Shown here piece after piece: positions 6,415-13,688 of a stretch of DNA of 49,408 nucleotides (position 1 is the first letter of the stretch; every line of letters starts with the position of its first letter). Both the position numbers and the translations under genes were made by a program. This DNA is from a virus, in the IMG/VR virus record IMGVR_UViG_3300020000_000021, positions 1 through 49,408 of that record. One strand, 5' to 3'. A model generated the notes under the pieces. That model had not been told where the DNA came from, did not search any database, and saw only the letters and a list, made by a program, of their open reading frames with translations.

Positions 6415-6450
6415 GCCCGTGATGCCTTCGACGGCTCGCGGGCTGCTTTT
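6415..6450 (+). terminator. Probable terminator closing the 48863-6392 operon
   Basis: GCCCG (6415-6419) pairs with CGGGC (6439-6443), with a second short stem GCC/GGC inside, and the structure is followed by TGCTTTT. The stem is short, so the assignment is moderate. A promoter follows 80 bp later, which supports a transcription boundary here. Confidence 0.5.
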
Positions 6451-6493
6451 CCGGGGCGGACTCGTTGAAGGGGCGTCCAAAGGGCTTGGATAA

Positions 6494-6529
6494 GGCTTCA
6501 AGTCGAACAAAACAAACGACTTACAAGCC
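6494..6529 (+). promoter_or_regulatory. Stable hairpin directly upstream of the 6532 promoter
   Basis: GGCTT-c-AAGTCG (6494-6505) pairs with CGACTT-ac-AAGCC (6517-6529) around the loop AACAAAACAAA. It ends two bases before the -35 element. It could be a further terminator-like barrier to readthrough or a repressor/activator site. The rest of the 6393-6602 gap contains no credible gene. Confidence 0.5.
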
Positions 6530-6531
6530 GC

Positions 6532-6560
6532 TTGACAAGGGGTAACACCCCTGTTACACT
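6532..6560 (+). promoter_or_regulatory. Sigma70-like promoter of the replication block
   Basis: TTGACA (6532-6537) is followed after 17 bases by TACACT (6555-6560). The spacer contains the inverted repeat AGGGG-TAACA-CCCCT (6538-6552), in the same place as the dyad in the 1543 promoter, so a regulator may bind between the two elements. The first gene starts 43 bases after the -10. Confidence 0.7.
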
Positions 6561-6602
6561 TCCCTAGTACCGCAATCTGCGTTCGGAAACGGAAGTTTTA
6601 AA

Positions 6603-6833
6603 ATGCCCTCCAAAAGAAAACCTCTTCGTACATTCAGAGTATCCCCTTTTCATAATGCCATTTTAAACACCCCACCGTATAAAGGACACGCGGGTCTACT
6701 GGTGCGTGTCCTGCTGGACGCTTTTTTCTCCAATGAATTACCTGAACTACGTACCAAATTCCTCAGCGCTGCGGAGTTATCTAATGGCACTACTGAAGAA
6801 GATACCGTTGAATCAGATGCCGCTACGGTGTAG
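6603..6833 (+). CDS. Hypothetical protein, first of the replication operon, 76 aa
   Basis: The first gene after the 6532 promoter, with GGAAG upstream. The N-terminal third is basic (Lys/Arg), the C-terminal third acidic (Glu/Asp). The middle (H-A-G-L-L-V-R-V-L-L-D-A-F-F) is a hydrophobic helix, perhaps a DNA-binding or dimerisation element. No family recognised. Overlaps the next gene by 50 bases. Confidence 0.6.
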   Translation: MPSKRKPLRTFRVSPFHNAILNTPPYKGHAGLLVRVLLDAFFSNELPELRTKFLSAAELSNGTTEEDTVESDAATV

Positions 6834-6966
6834 TAAGTGTGGCGGTAATTCCGAGTATTGGTTAGTGGGCGAGAATCCTGAGAATGGAAAGCCCATTCCT
6901 AATACTGAAGTCCCACGCTGCATAAACTGTCTTAGAGGGCTAGCTTGTAGACTCATCATCGACTAA
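6784..6966 (+). CDS. Double C-x-x-C zinc-ribbon mini-protein, 60 aa
   Basis: C-S-K-C-G-G and C-I-N-C-L-R are about 30 residues apart, a classical zinc ribbon. The start at 6784 is chosen because GGAG lies 8 bases upstream; the frame is open further upstream. Such ribbons bind nucleic acid or protein. It overlaps the preceding gene out of frame. Confidence 0.6.
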   Translation: MALLKKIPLNQMPLRCSKCGGNSEYWLVGENPENGKPIPNTEVPRCINCLRGLACRLIID

Positions 6967-6976
6967 CGGAGATACG

Positions 6977-7642
6977 ATGGAAGAACCGTCCGAAATCCCT
7001 GTCTCTACTGAAGGTGAAATAGAAGTGGAATTGCCGGTTGATATGGCAGACCGGCAAACCGTGTGTGATGTTTGTTTACATCAGAACTTAACCGCACCTA
7101 TTGGCCATGCCATTTGTGCTAGGTGTGCTATTACGTATTGCACGCATTTTGCCTCTGGAATTGACCCGCAGTATTGTATGCACTGTATGAAAGCCATCGA
7201 GGTAACAGAGGAGATTTTGATACGGAAATCTACTCATGTTAACGAAGAGACAAAGCAGACTTACACGCGGACGCAGAAAGCTCGGCATATTATCTTTGGC
7301 GGGCTGGACTGGCTGTTTGTACAGCGTAAGATTAATACGATATCAGACGCCGAACTAGCAATGGCGATTGAATATCACCAAGCGATGTATTCGGGGTTGC
7401 TTTATGAGCGGGAAAAACGCAGAGTCGAGCACTTCCACAGAAACGCGGGAAAACAGTTCGTCCCTCGTATATCGACTGGTGATACAGCCGACGCAACTTC
7501 TGTTACTGTTAAGAAAACTCGGCGCACGAAAGTGATAGCACCGGAAGATGCGGTAGTACAGTTGAGAGCGCAGCTCGAATTGATGCTTAAACAAGGGCTG
7601 ACTCAGGATCAGATTTTGAAAATGATGGGAGGAGGGAAGTGA
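6977..7642 (+). CDS. Protein with an N-terminal Cys-rich (RING-like) zinc module, 221 aa
   Basis: After an acidic leader, residues about 30-75 hold C-D-V-C, C-A-R-C, a further C-T-H and C-M-H-C, which resembles a two-zinc RING or B-box-like module. The middle is helical and the C-terminus has a basic patch (K-K-T-R-R-T-K) and a final helix rich in Gln, Leu and Met. It precedes the nucleotide-pool and recombination genes. Its function is unknown; DNA or protein binding is plausible. Confidence 0.65.
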   Translation: MEEPSEIPVSTEGEIEVELPVDMADRQTVCDVCLHQNLTAPIGHAICARCAITYCTHFASGIDPQYCMHCMKAIEVTEEILIRKSTHVNEETKQTYTRTQKARHIIFGGLDWLFVQRKINTISDAELAMAIEYHQAMYSGLLYEREKRRVEHFHRNAGKQFVPRISTGDTADATSVTVKKTRRTKVIAPEDAVVQLRAQLELMLKQGLTQDQILKMMGGGK

Positions 7643-8199
7643 TGGCGCGTTCGGAAAATGACTACATAAGAGCTTATGAACTTTATAAGCGCTCTGCGGG
7701 AATTCATAGTTACCACGAATTTCGTAAATGGATTCCTACTGCTCCTCCGGAGACTCAGGATTTGTTTTTTCTTGGCCTGCCTCAAGTGGAGCCGATAGTG
7801 TTAGAGGAAGAAGCCGGATTTGATTTAGCTTTTAAGACGCCAAAAATTGAAATCCTTGACGACGACAGAGTGACTTTTAGCAGCGGCGCAACTTCTTCGC
7901 AGCAGGAACTTCGGCACGATTTAGTTCCTATCTGTGCAGTACGAAGGTTGGCGCAGCGTTATACAATGGGTGCTGCGAAGCATGGAGATTACAATTATCG
8001 TACAGGCTTAGGCGACGAGGCTTTCGTACGGGATCGTATGAATCATATTACAGAACACTGGCAGAAATTTTTACTCTACGGTTCTGCTGTAGACGACAAC
8101 CTAGCTGCTGTTATGTGGGGGATTTCTATTTTAATGGAAATGGAAACTACCATAGAAGGTCATCAGCTTTTAGCTAAGATTAGAAGTGAAGCACGATAG
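7642..8199 (+). CDS. dATP/dGTP diphosphohydrolase-like protein (DUF5664/PF18909), 185 aa
   Basis: This family adjusts the dNTP pool in phages and hydrolyses dATP/dGTP. The domain starts near residue 90 with R-H-D-L-V-P, then G-A-A-K-H-G-D-Y-N-Y (110-119) and M-N-H-I-T-E-H-W-Q-K-F (about 133-143), followed by D-D-N-L-A-A-V-M-W-G. The first 85 residues are an extra, less recognisable region. The ATG at 7642 overlaps the previous stop (TGATG) and follows GGAGGAGGG; a GTG one codon earlier is not needed. No PurZ-like adenylosuccinate synthase is visible, so a diaminopurine genome is not supported. Confidence 0.78.
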   Translation: MARSENDYIRAYELYKRSAGIHSYHEFRKWIPTAPPETQDLFFLGLPQVEPIVLEEEAGFDLAFKTPKIEILDDDRVTFSSGATSSQQELRHDLVPICAVRRLAQRYTMGAAKHGDYNYRTGLGDEAFVRDRMNHITEHWQKFLLYGSAVDDNLAAVMWGISILMEMETTIEGHQLLAKIRSEAR

Positions 8200-8201
8200 T
8201 A

Positions 8202-8326
8202 GTACGGCAATCGTACATTGCCGCCGGGTCTTAGTAGGCATACAATCTTGTCCGTGACGCTAACAGGCTTAGCAACGGTGTTAAATAATCGAAGATTTGT
8301 ACTGCTAAGGCTCGGCGGCAACGTAC
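8202..8326 (+). ncRNA. Candidate structured RNA before the nuclease gene
   Basis: The arm at 8213-8226 (GTACATTGCCGCCG) pairs with 8313-8326 at 13 of 14 positions. Inside, CTTAGCA pairs with TGCTAAG near the 3' side, and that helix encloses an AATC/GATT stem. The first four bases of the long arm can instead pair upstream, because GTACG (8202-8206) and CGTAC (8212-8216) form a local hairpin. Mutually exclusive pairings are typical of regulatory leaders. The nuclease RBS (AGAAGGGA, 8332-8339) lies just after the closed structure. I know no matching RNA family. Confidence 0.55.
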
Positions 8327-8348
8327 ACCCAAGAAGGGAATATTGACG

Positions 8349-9464
8349 ATGGACTACAATGAAAATGCTTTAAGGCCGTATCCAATTTATCCACCAAATA
8401 TCCACGCAGCAGTAGAAAAGCTGCATTGGCTCAAATTCGGTGAGGATGGCGTACTAGAAATCTACCTCGATAACCACATGCTACAAACCTATCGCTCGTG
8501 CGAAGCCAAGTTCCAGCTAGAAATGATCGAAGGCTGGCGTGAGCGGGGTGCGTTTTGGTTTCTAGTATACGGCACTCTCGTACATAAGATGGTCGAAATC
8601 TACTACCGTGATCGCAAGGCTCCCGACTTCAACTTGCAGAAATGGTACATGAACACCGGGATGAAATTGTGGGAACAGTTTCGTATTGACGAGCAGTTTA
8701 GCAAGCACCCAGACTATATAAAGCTGGGAGCTTTCCCAGGATTCGCACTTCAAATGGCGGAGTACGCAAATGTACACAACGTCGAAAACGAGCGCCTCCG
8801 AGTTATTGGGACAGAGCTTTATTTTGGTAAGAGTAAGGAAGTACCCTTGCTGGCTGATGCTACATTATACCAGTACGCTCCATTTAGGCTTTATCTTAGT
8901 GGAAAAATCGATTTGCTCGTCGATAACGGGTCTAGCATTTGTCCGATGGATCATAAAACTGCCAAGGACTTTAGGGGGAAGAACCCTATGGACTCGTACG
9001 AAATCCAAGACGGTATGTGCGGATACGTCTTCGCTACCAACGCAATCCTCAAACGAATAATGCCCGAATCGACTCGTACGTGCAATTCAATTATTATGAA
9101 TTTCTTGCAGGTGAAGAAAGAGGTCAATCCTGCTGATCGGTTTCGCCGCGGTATCCTACGCAAAACCGACGCACAGCTCGAAGCGTACCGTATGCGTATG
9201 ATTAGCACCGCTACGAAGATTTTCGACTTTATCGCTTCTGGTAGAGACGGCGACTGGAATACCATGATGTGCAATAATTTCATGCACAATGTCTGCCCTT
9301 GGCATGGCGTTCACAGAGTATCACCAGATTCACAGTTAATAAAGCTTAACGCTACTGGTGTCAAACAGCCTGTATGGGATTGCGAAACTGTAGATGCCGT
9401 GGAAGAAGCTGCGAGGGAGAATGCACGAGCCAGCAAAGAAGCAACCAACAGTAGTGGATCTTGA
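8349..9464 (+). CDS. PD-(D/E)XK nuclease, RecB/Cas4-like, 371 aa
   Basis: The fold is visible in order: C51 in Y-R-S-C, H79 in G-T-L-V-H-K, D188 in G-K-I-D-L-L-V, the D-H-K motif at 201-203, and Q220 in Y-E-I-Q. These are the metal and catalytic residues of RecB-type nucleases. Two further cysteines near the C-terminus (M-C-N-N and V-C-P-W) with C51 hint at a partly preserved Fe-S cluster as in Cas4/AddB, but only three are clear. It probably acts as an exonuclease in recombination with the neighbouring Sak4-like ATPase and SSB-like protein. The ATG at 8349 has the better RBS spacing than the TTG at 8343. Confidence 0.82.
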   Translation: MDYNENALRPYPIYPPNIHAAVEKLHWLKFGEDGVLEIYLDNHMLQTYRSCEAKFQLEMIEGWRERGAFWFLVYGTLVHKMVEIYYRDRKAPDFNLQKWYMNTGMKLWEQFRIDEQFSKHPDYIKLGAFPGFALQMAEYANVHNVENERLRVIGTELYFGKSKEVPLLADATLYQYAPFRLYLSGKIDLLVDNGSSICPMDHKTAKDFRGKNPMDSYEIQDGMCGYVFATNAILKRIMPESTRTCNSIIMNFLQVKKEVNPADRFRRGILRKTDAQLEAYRMRMISTATKIFDFIASGRDGDWNTMMCNNFMHNVCPWHGVHRVSPDSQLIKLNATGVKQPVWDCETVDAVEEAARENARASKEATNSSGS

Positions 9465-9660
9465 TACGGTTCGAGTTGGGCCGTATAAGATTATTCACCT
9501 AGCTATCAAATGCCCTGATGATTACAACATTGGGATGGATGACGAGTTTAGGTTGCAGTTAACTTCCTTCTTCGCCGCAAAAGGCATTGCGATTTTCAGC
9601 GCCACTATCGAAGAAGCACTGGTAGCAGATATCGTTAGCGAGGAAAAATTCGATGCGTGA
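9421..9660 (+). CDS. Hypothetical protein, 79 aa
   Basis: It overlaps the nuclease C-terminus by 44 bases. The start is uncertain: 9421 has a close GAGGG, and 9394 is an alternative in the same frame. The sequence looks alpha/beta with no Cys or catalytic motif. The next gene begins 8 bases before its stop. Unrecognised. Confidence 0.55.
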   Translation: MHEPAKKQPTVVDLDTVRVGPYKIIHLAIKCPDDYNIGMDDEFRLQLTSFFAAKGIAIFSATIEEALVADIVSEEKFDA

Positions 9661-10105
9661 GTTTAAATTTCGCAAACTGATTAAAGCAGAGTTGGAAAGC
9701 GGCCTACTCTGTCAGTATTTGCTTCCTAGCCGCGTGGCGTGCAATCGGGTAGCAAAACGTATGGTCTGGGAGCCAATTGCTCCTGAGGTAGAACAGCCGT
9801 TCTGCGAAGCACACACTCAAGTTGCTATTGCGCTTTTGCAGGCGGTAGCATCTAATCAAGCCGAAGGTGAAAATGTCGATTCTGTTAGTATTCTCGATCT
9901 TGATGCTGCTGGAGATTCTAACGATGAAACCGCGTTGACTCCTACGGAAAACACGGAAAAAACAACCGACGGGGCTACGGAAGTTGTAGAACCTCACGAG
10001 CCGGGCCTTGAGCATGTAGAAACTGGTACTACGGACGAACCAGCCGACGAACCAGAAAAGCCAACATTCAAACCCTTTGTGGGAACAAAACTAGACACGC
10101 TATAA
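9653..10105 (+). CDS. Protein with N-terminal Cys motif, acidic linker and C-terminal FKPF motif, 150 aa
   Basis: Residues 1-60 contain C20, C30, C51 and H54, which could hold one zinc. Residues 70-138 are an acidic, Thr/Glu/Asp-rich, probably disordered linker. The last 12 residues include P-T-F-K-P-F-V-G-T-K-L, and nearly the same peptide (P-A-F-K-P-F-K-G-T-P-L) occurs in the head protein at 39737-40474. The tail arrangement resembles a docking peptide like that of SSB, by analogy only. It sits between the nuclease and the Sak4-like ATPase. Confidence 0.65.
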   Translation: MREFKFRKLIKAELESGLLCQYLLPSRVACNRVAKRMVWEPIAPEVEQPFCEAHTQVAIALLQAVASNQAEGENVDSVSILDLDAAGDSNDETALTPTENTEKTTDGATEVVEPHEPGLEHVETGTTDEPADEPEKPTFKPFVGTKLDTL

Positions 10106-10120
10106 AAGGACGAAACGACA

Positions 10121-10942
10121 ATGAGTTCAACGCCTAGTATTCCAAGTGATCCATTCGCAGGTTTGAGCGGGCTGATAAATCCCGCTCAAATTGCGTCAGA
10201 AGCATGGCTCAAGATTGCTATTATTGGTGAGCCTAAAACTGGTAAGAGTTGGATGGCTTCTACAGCACCCGGCCCAACCCTGATCTACGATTTTGACGGA
10301 CGCGCTGCTTCGCTACGAGGTAAGCCGAACGTGATGGTAAAGACTGTTCAAGATATATCCCAAGTTTCACCGTGGGCGATGGCTGAGGTAGAAAAAGACC
10401 TGAATAACTTTAAATACCGCAAGTCTAAGGGCCTGCCAAATCCTACTACCTTCGTGTTCGACTCCGTAAGCTATATGAAAAAAGCTATGGAGAACGAGCT
10501 GATGAAACAGATGGGGAAGGACTACTACCGCGAAATCAAACTCTCCCCAATCTCCATTCTCCGCGTACCACAAGGCTGGGATGTTATCAACGGAGTGAAA
10601 GGTTATCTTGAGTATCTCGTAGCTGAGTTTGGTACGCTTGGCAATATTATTTGCGTATTTCACGTACGGGATGAAAAAGACAGAGACAAAAGCACAGCAA
10701 AGGAAACTGCTTATACTGGCAAACTCACTGTTGATCCGCAGTATCTCGCTAGTGTTTTGTCCGTGTTTAACGAGGTTTACTATATTTCAGTAGACAGCGG
10801 CGGACGGTACAAAGTCGTAGTCAAGCCCAACTACGAATGCCGCGCTTCTACTACGCTGCTTCTCGATGCGAACGAAGAACCTGATATCCAGGCGATCATC
10901 GCGAAGCACAAAAAGAGATTAGCCGAACCAGTAAAGAAGTAG
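10121..10942 (+). CDS. Sak4-like RecA-fold ATPase, 273 aa
   Basis: Phage Sak4-type proteins (AAA_24, a single RecA-like core) pair complementary single strands. Walker A G-E-P-K-T-G-K-S is at 36-43, followed by L-I-Y-D-F-D-G-R-A-A-S-L, a typical acidic strand of this family. T-F-V-F-D-S-V (about 109-115) is the Walker B region. The neighbouring nuclease and SSB-like protein complete a recombination set. A role in annealing or recombination is the likely one; a helicase-loader role is the main alternative. Confidence 0.78.
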   Translation: MSSTPSIPSDPFAGLSGLINPAQIASEAWLKIAIIGEPKTGKSWMASTAPGPTLIYDFDGRAASLRGKPNVMVKTVQDISQVSPWAMAEVEKDLNNFKYRKSKGLPNPTTFVFDSVSYMKKAMENELMKQMGKDYYREIKLSPISILRVPQGWDVINGVKGYLEYLVAEFGTLGNIICVFHVRDEKDRDKSTAKETAYTGKLTVDPQYLASVLSVFNEVYYISVDSGGRYKVVVKPNYECRASTTLLLDANEEPDIQAIIAKHKKRLAEPVKK

Positions 10943-11009
10943 GTCGGCTAGTATGCGTTACCACGATAAACTAAAACAATACAATACGAAACGAAAGAGA
11001 GAAAAGCAA

Positions 11010-11504
11010 ATGGCATTTCAATTCAAAGTAGACGCAGACGAACTCAAAGGCCCCCAACCAGTACCAGCCGGTGTTTACACCGTACGTCTGAAGGGCTTTA
11101 AACCCAAGCTGTCCAAAAAGGGCGATACCACGAATCTCAATCCGCAGGTTGAAATCTGTGACAACCCGCTGTTTGAGGGCAAGCCGCTTTTTACCAGCTT
11201 GAACTCTGCGATTCCTAGCTTCATCAACGATTTCTGCCACTCCTTTGGTCTTCCTATGGATAACCAGCTGGGAGAGGGCGGACTTGATCCACAGCTTCCC
11301 GGTGATTGGGATGGTGACGAAACTGATCCTAGCACATGGAAGTATACTGGTCCGCTGCTTGGTCGTACAGCGCAGTGGGAAGTAGTCGAGGGTACGTACC
11401 AAGGCAAGCCCAAGAACGAAATCCGCTGCTTTATTTGCACAGTTCCGAATTGTGCTAGCGAGTATCCTGATATCCGGCACTCGACTAATATGGTGCGGGA
11501 ATAG
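11010..11504 (+). CDS. SSB-like / DUF669-type phage protein, 164 aa
   Basis: The pattern of a short N-terminal strand, P-A-G-V-Y-T-V-R-L-K-G, then L-N-P-Q-V-E-I and a later G-R-T-A-Q-W-E-V-V-E-G-T-Y-Q-G is the one I associate with phage DUF669/DUF2815-like single-stranded-DNA-binding proteins placed next to Sak4 ATPases. The start at 11010 gives a normal N-terminus; an upstream ATG at 10953 would add a very basic 19-residue extension. A terminator follows at 11531. Confidence 0.6.
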   Translation: MAFQFKVDADELKGPQPVPAGVYTVRLKGFKPKLSKKGDTTNLNPQVEICDNPLFEGKPLFTSLNSAIPSFINDFCHSFGLPMDNQLGEGGLDPQLPGDWDGDETDPSTWKYTGPLLGRTAQWEVVEGTYQGKPKNEIRCFICTVPNCASEYPDIRHSTNMVRE

Positions 11505-11530
11505 CACTGGTACGGTAACAATAATGCAGA

Positions 11531-11566
11531 ATGGAGCCACTGTAAAAGGTGGCTCCATATTTTAGT
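11531..11566 (+). terminator. Rho-independent terminator after the SSB-like gene
   Basis: ATGGAGCCAC (11531-11540) pairs perfectly with GTGGCTCCAT (11549-11558) around an 8-nt loop and is followed by ATTTTAG. It separates the recombination set from the polymerase operon. No convincing promoter is visible between it and the start at 11585, so some readthrough is likely. Confidence 0.8.
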
Positions 11567-11584
11567 TTCTAAAATTGAGGACTT

Positions 11585-12724
11585 ATGCCAGTACAGACAA
11601 TACATCCGAAAGGTAGTCCTAGCGCGCAGGTTTGGGTTGTAGTAAATGACCCGTACCCCCAGGATGCCGATAAAGGATATCTTTTTAGCGCCGGGTATGG
11701 GTATACGTATGATAAAATGCTTAGCGCGGCTGGGCTTAGTAATGTATACATCTGCTGTCGTCGCCCGGACGTAGGAGATAAAAACTCCTATCGAATTCTT
11801 GAGAACGATCTTAACCATTACAAACCACCGATTATAATAGCCCTCGAAGAAGCTGGGAAGTGGCTATGCCCAGAGCTACAAAAGCGGGTTACTAAAGCGA
11901 AAGGTCAAACGGAGGCGGAGTATGAGTCCGAAATTGAGAAATATTCTGGCAGTTTACTTACTAGCGGACTGCTCAATTACCCTCATTTTGTAGTGCCTTC
12001 TTTCGCCCCCGATACCGTTGTTAAAAATTGGAAACTTCGTGATATTGTGGTGTCTCTTGAGCTTGGTAAAGTTCGTAGTGAGTTGGACTATTTTAATACT
12101 CATCAGCGCACGCTAGAGCCGCTTCCTTCGTATACATTCGAGACGGATTTCGATGGCCCAGACGGATTCGCTAAGCTCATGTATATTCTGGAGTCGTTTA
12201 AGAGTAGCAAGCTGCTGTCTAACGATATCGAAACTGTATATCCAAAGAAAGGCGACAAGCAAACTCGCAGTGAATTCTATGGAAAAACGCCTGGTTATCC
12301 TATTCTTGTTGGTCTTGCTAATAACAGCCGCAGCGCTATTAGCTTTGAGTTATTTCGACAGGACTTGAATGAGACAGTGGCGCTATGGCGCTCTCTTGAT
12401 TGGCTGCTTCGTAACGTGCAGCAGCTCGGGCAGAATATTATAAACTTCGACGAGTCCTACTACGAGATGCTGGGATTTGAGCTAGGAATGCCTCCTATAG
12501 ATACGCTGATTCGACACCACGTACTATGGCCTGAACTCAAACATAAGTTAGCTTTTCTCACCAAGCAGTACACACGCCAACCGTACTACAAAGGCATGGG
12601 TGCTAACTGGCGTCCTACGAAGCTGCAAGAGTACAAGCATTACAACTGCCTTGATTGTGCCGTCACTTACAAAGTCTACGAAGAACAGGAGCTAGAATTC
12701 AATGACAGACCCTATTTACGATAG
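11585..12724 (+). CDS. DNA polymerase I part 1: UDG-like domain plus 3'-5' exonuclease, 379 aa
   Basis: Residues about 10-165 look like a family-4 uracil-DNA-glycosylase-type fold, as found at the N-terminus of the Bacillus phage SPO1 polymerase. Examples are N-D-P-Y-P at 21-25, then Y-D-K-M-L-S-A-A-G-L, then I-I-I-A-L-E-E-A-G-K. Residues 205-370 are a DnaQ/Klenow proofreading exonuclease with Exo I D214-I-E216, Exo II around N284 and D289, and Exo III Y353-x3-D357. The chain stops where a family-A polymerase would go on into its palm; that domain is the separate gene at 13885. The canonical UDG catalytic signature is not clear, so the first domain may be structural. Confidence 0.8.
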   Translation: MPVQTIHPKGSPSAQVWVVVNDPYPQDADKGYLFSAGYGYTYDKMLSAAGLSNVYICCRRPDVGDKNSYRILENDLNHYKPPIIIALEEAGKWLCPELQKRVTKAKGQTEAEYESEIEKYSGSLLTSGLLNYPHFVVPSFAPDTVVKNWKLRDIVVSLELGKVRSELDYFNTHQRTLEPLPSYTFETDFDGPDGFAKLMYILESFKSSKLLSNDIETVYPKKGDKQTRSEFYGKTPGYPILVGLANNSRSAISFELFRQDLNETVALWRSLDWLLRNVQQLGQNIINFDESYYEMLGFELGMPPIDTLIRHHVLWPELKHKLAFLTKQYTRQPYYKGMGANWRPTKLQEYKHYNCLDCAVTYKVYEEQELEFNDRPYLR

Positions 12725-13010
12725 CGACAGCGAGAAGGGCAACTTTTACGACAGGCTAGACAGACGAATACAGCTACAGAAAGAGAAGAGTCTGCAATCT
12801 CGGCCCGAAAACCTGCACGACTATCAGGGGTGCGAGAAGGGCAACATGACGCCAGAGGAAATTCATGAGTGGTTAAAGTTAGCCATCTCCTCTCTCTGCG
12901 GAGACAGAATACATTTCTCGACCTCCAATAAATCCGCAGATCAACACCGTAGAGATGCAAAACAAGTTCAGACGTGGGTAGATTCCAAGATGAGAGAGGA
13001 GCAAAAATGA
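12702..13010 (+). CDS. Hypothetical protein in the polymerase gap, 102 aa
   Basis: It overlaps the exonuclease gene by 23 bases, with GGAG upstream. The protein is strongly charged and helical (N-F-Y-D-R-L-D-R-R-I-Q-L-Q-K-E-K). No motif recognised. First of five small coupled genes between the two polymerase halves. Confidence 0.6.
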   Translation: MTDPIYDSDSEKGNFYDRLDRRIQLQKEKSLQSRPENLHDYQGCEKGNMTPEEIHEWLKLAISSLCGDRIHFSTSNKSADQHRRDAKQVQTWVDSKMREEQK

Positions 13011-13435
13011 CCGACCACGAAGGCGGCAACAATAAGCCAGAGCAGCTACGGGCGGGAGCGGATATACCGGAAGATTTGAAGGCTTACTACGCAGACGCAA
13101 AACGGAGAGCAAGCGGCTATAAGTCACCGGAGGTCGAACTCATCGAGCGCATCGCCAAGGCCGAGGCGGAGATTCGGGAGCTGCGCCGTACGAATACATG
13201 GATCAGCGATAAGCGAGCGATGGCACATTATAAGCAGCGAGCCGAAGCTGCCGAGGCCGCGCTGAAGTCTGAGACGCAACGAGCAGAAGAAAGCAACGCG
13301 ATAGCACTCGAACTCCGCGCCAAGCTGGCCACTGCGAGAGATGCGCTGGAGAAGGTTATTAGGCGAGTCCCTTTGGTTAGCCCTTATTACGAGATAGTGA
13401 GGGCCACGCTCACAGCAACGGAGGTTCCTAAATGA
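13007..13435 (+). CDS. Coiled-coil protein in the polymerase gap, 142 aa
   Basis: The start at 13007 (GAGAGGAG upstream, ATGA overlap) is used rather than 12974. After a disordered leader, residues about 40-125 are a long coiled coil rich in Glu, Ala, Arg and Leu. It ends with ATGA overlapping the next mini-gene. A structural linker or scaffold role is plausible but unproved. Confidence 0.65.
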   Translation: MTDHEGGNNKPEQLRAGADIPEDLKAYYADAKRRASGYKSPEVELIERIAKAEAEIRELRRTNTWISDKRAMAHYKQRAEAAEAALKSETQRAEESNAIALELRAKLATARDALEKVIRRVPLVSPYYEIVRATLTATEVPK

Positions 13436-13497
13436 GCTGGAAAATTCTACTAATCTTATACGTACTATTCCTCATATTGCTCGGAGCGATAGGATGA
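13432..13497 (+). CDS. 21-aa single-pass membrane peptide
   Basis: GGAGG (13420-13424) is 7 bases before the ATG. The peptide is M-S-W-K followed by about 14 Leu/Ile/Val/Tyr/Phe residues and G-A-I-G, so one transmembrane helix fills most of it. Both ends are coupled: the start shares ATGA with the preceding gene, and its own TGA shares ATGA with the next start at 13494. A gene this short with a strong RBS and two stop-start overlaps is probably real. It could be a membrane tether or a lysis-type peptide; this is inference. Confidence 0.6.
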   Translation: MSWKILLILYVLFLILLGAIG

Positions 13498-13688
13498 ACG
13501 AGTTAGAGCGCCAACTCATAGAGATTTTAAATTTGCATTTTACGTTTCAACAACTCGACGACCAAGATCATACAGATTGGTGTCGTTATGGATTTACAAC
13601 TTTTAAACGTGGTGACTGCGAATGTGGCCGTACTTTATTGGAGAATCTTGATGGAATCCTTGCCAGCCGTAAAGAAAACCAAAGCTGA
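13494..13688 (+). CDS. Hypothetical protein in the polymerase gap, 64 aa
   Basis: Starts in an ATGA overlap. It has one C-x-C pair (G-D-C-E-C-G) and a Cys further upstream, so weak metal binding is possible. Rich in Asp, Glu and Leu. Not recognised. Overlaps the next gene by 38 bases. Confidence 0.55.
   Translation: MNELERQLIEILNLHFTFQQLDDQDHTDWCRYGFTTFKRGDCECGRTLLENLDGILASRKENQS

Noticed and set aside
7642-8199. Z-genome (diaminopurine) system
   Set aside because: Only the diphosphohydrolase-like gene is present; PurZ and a DatZ-type HD enzyme are not visible.
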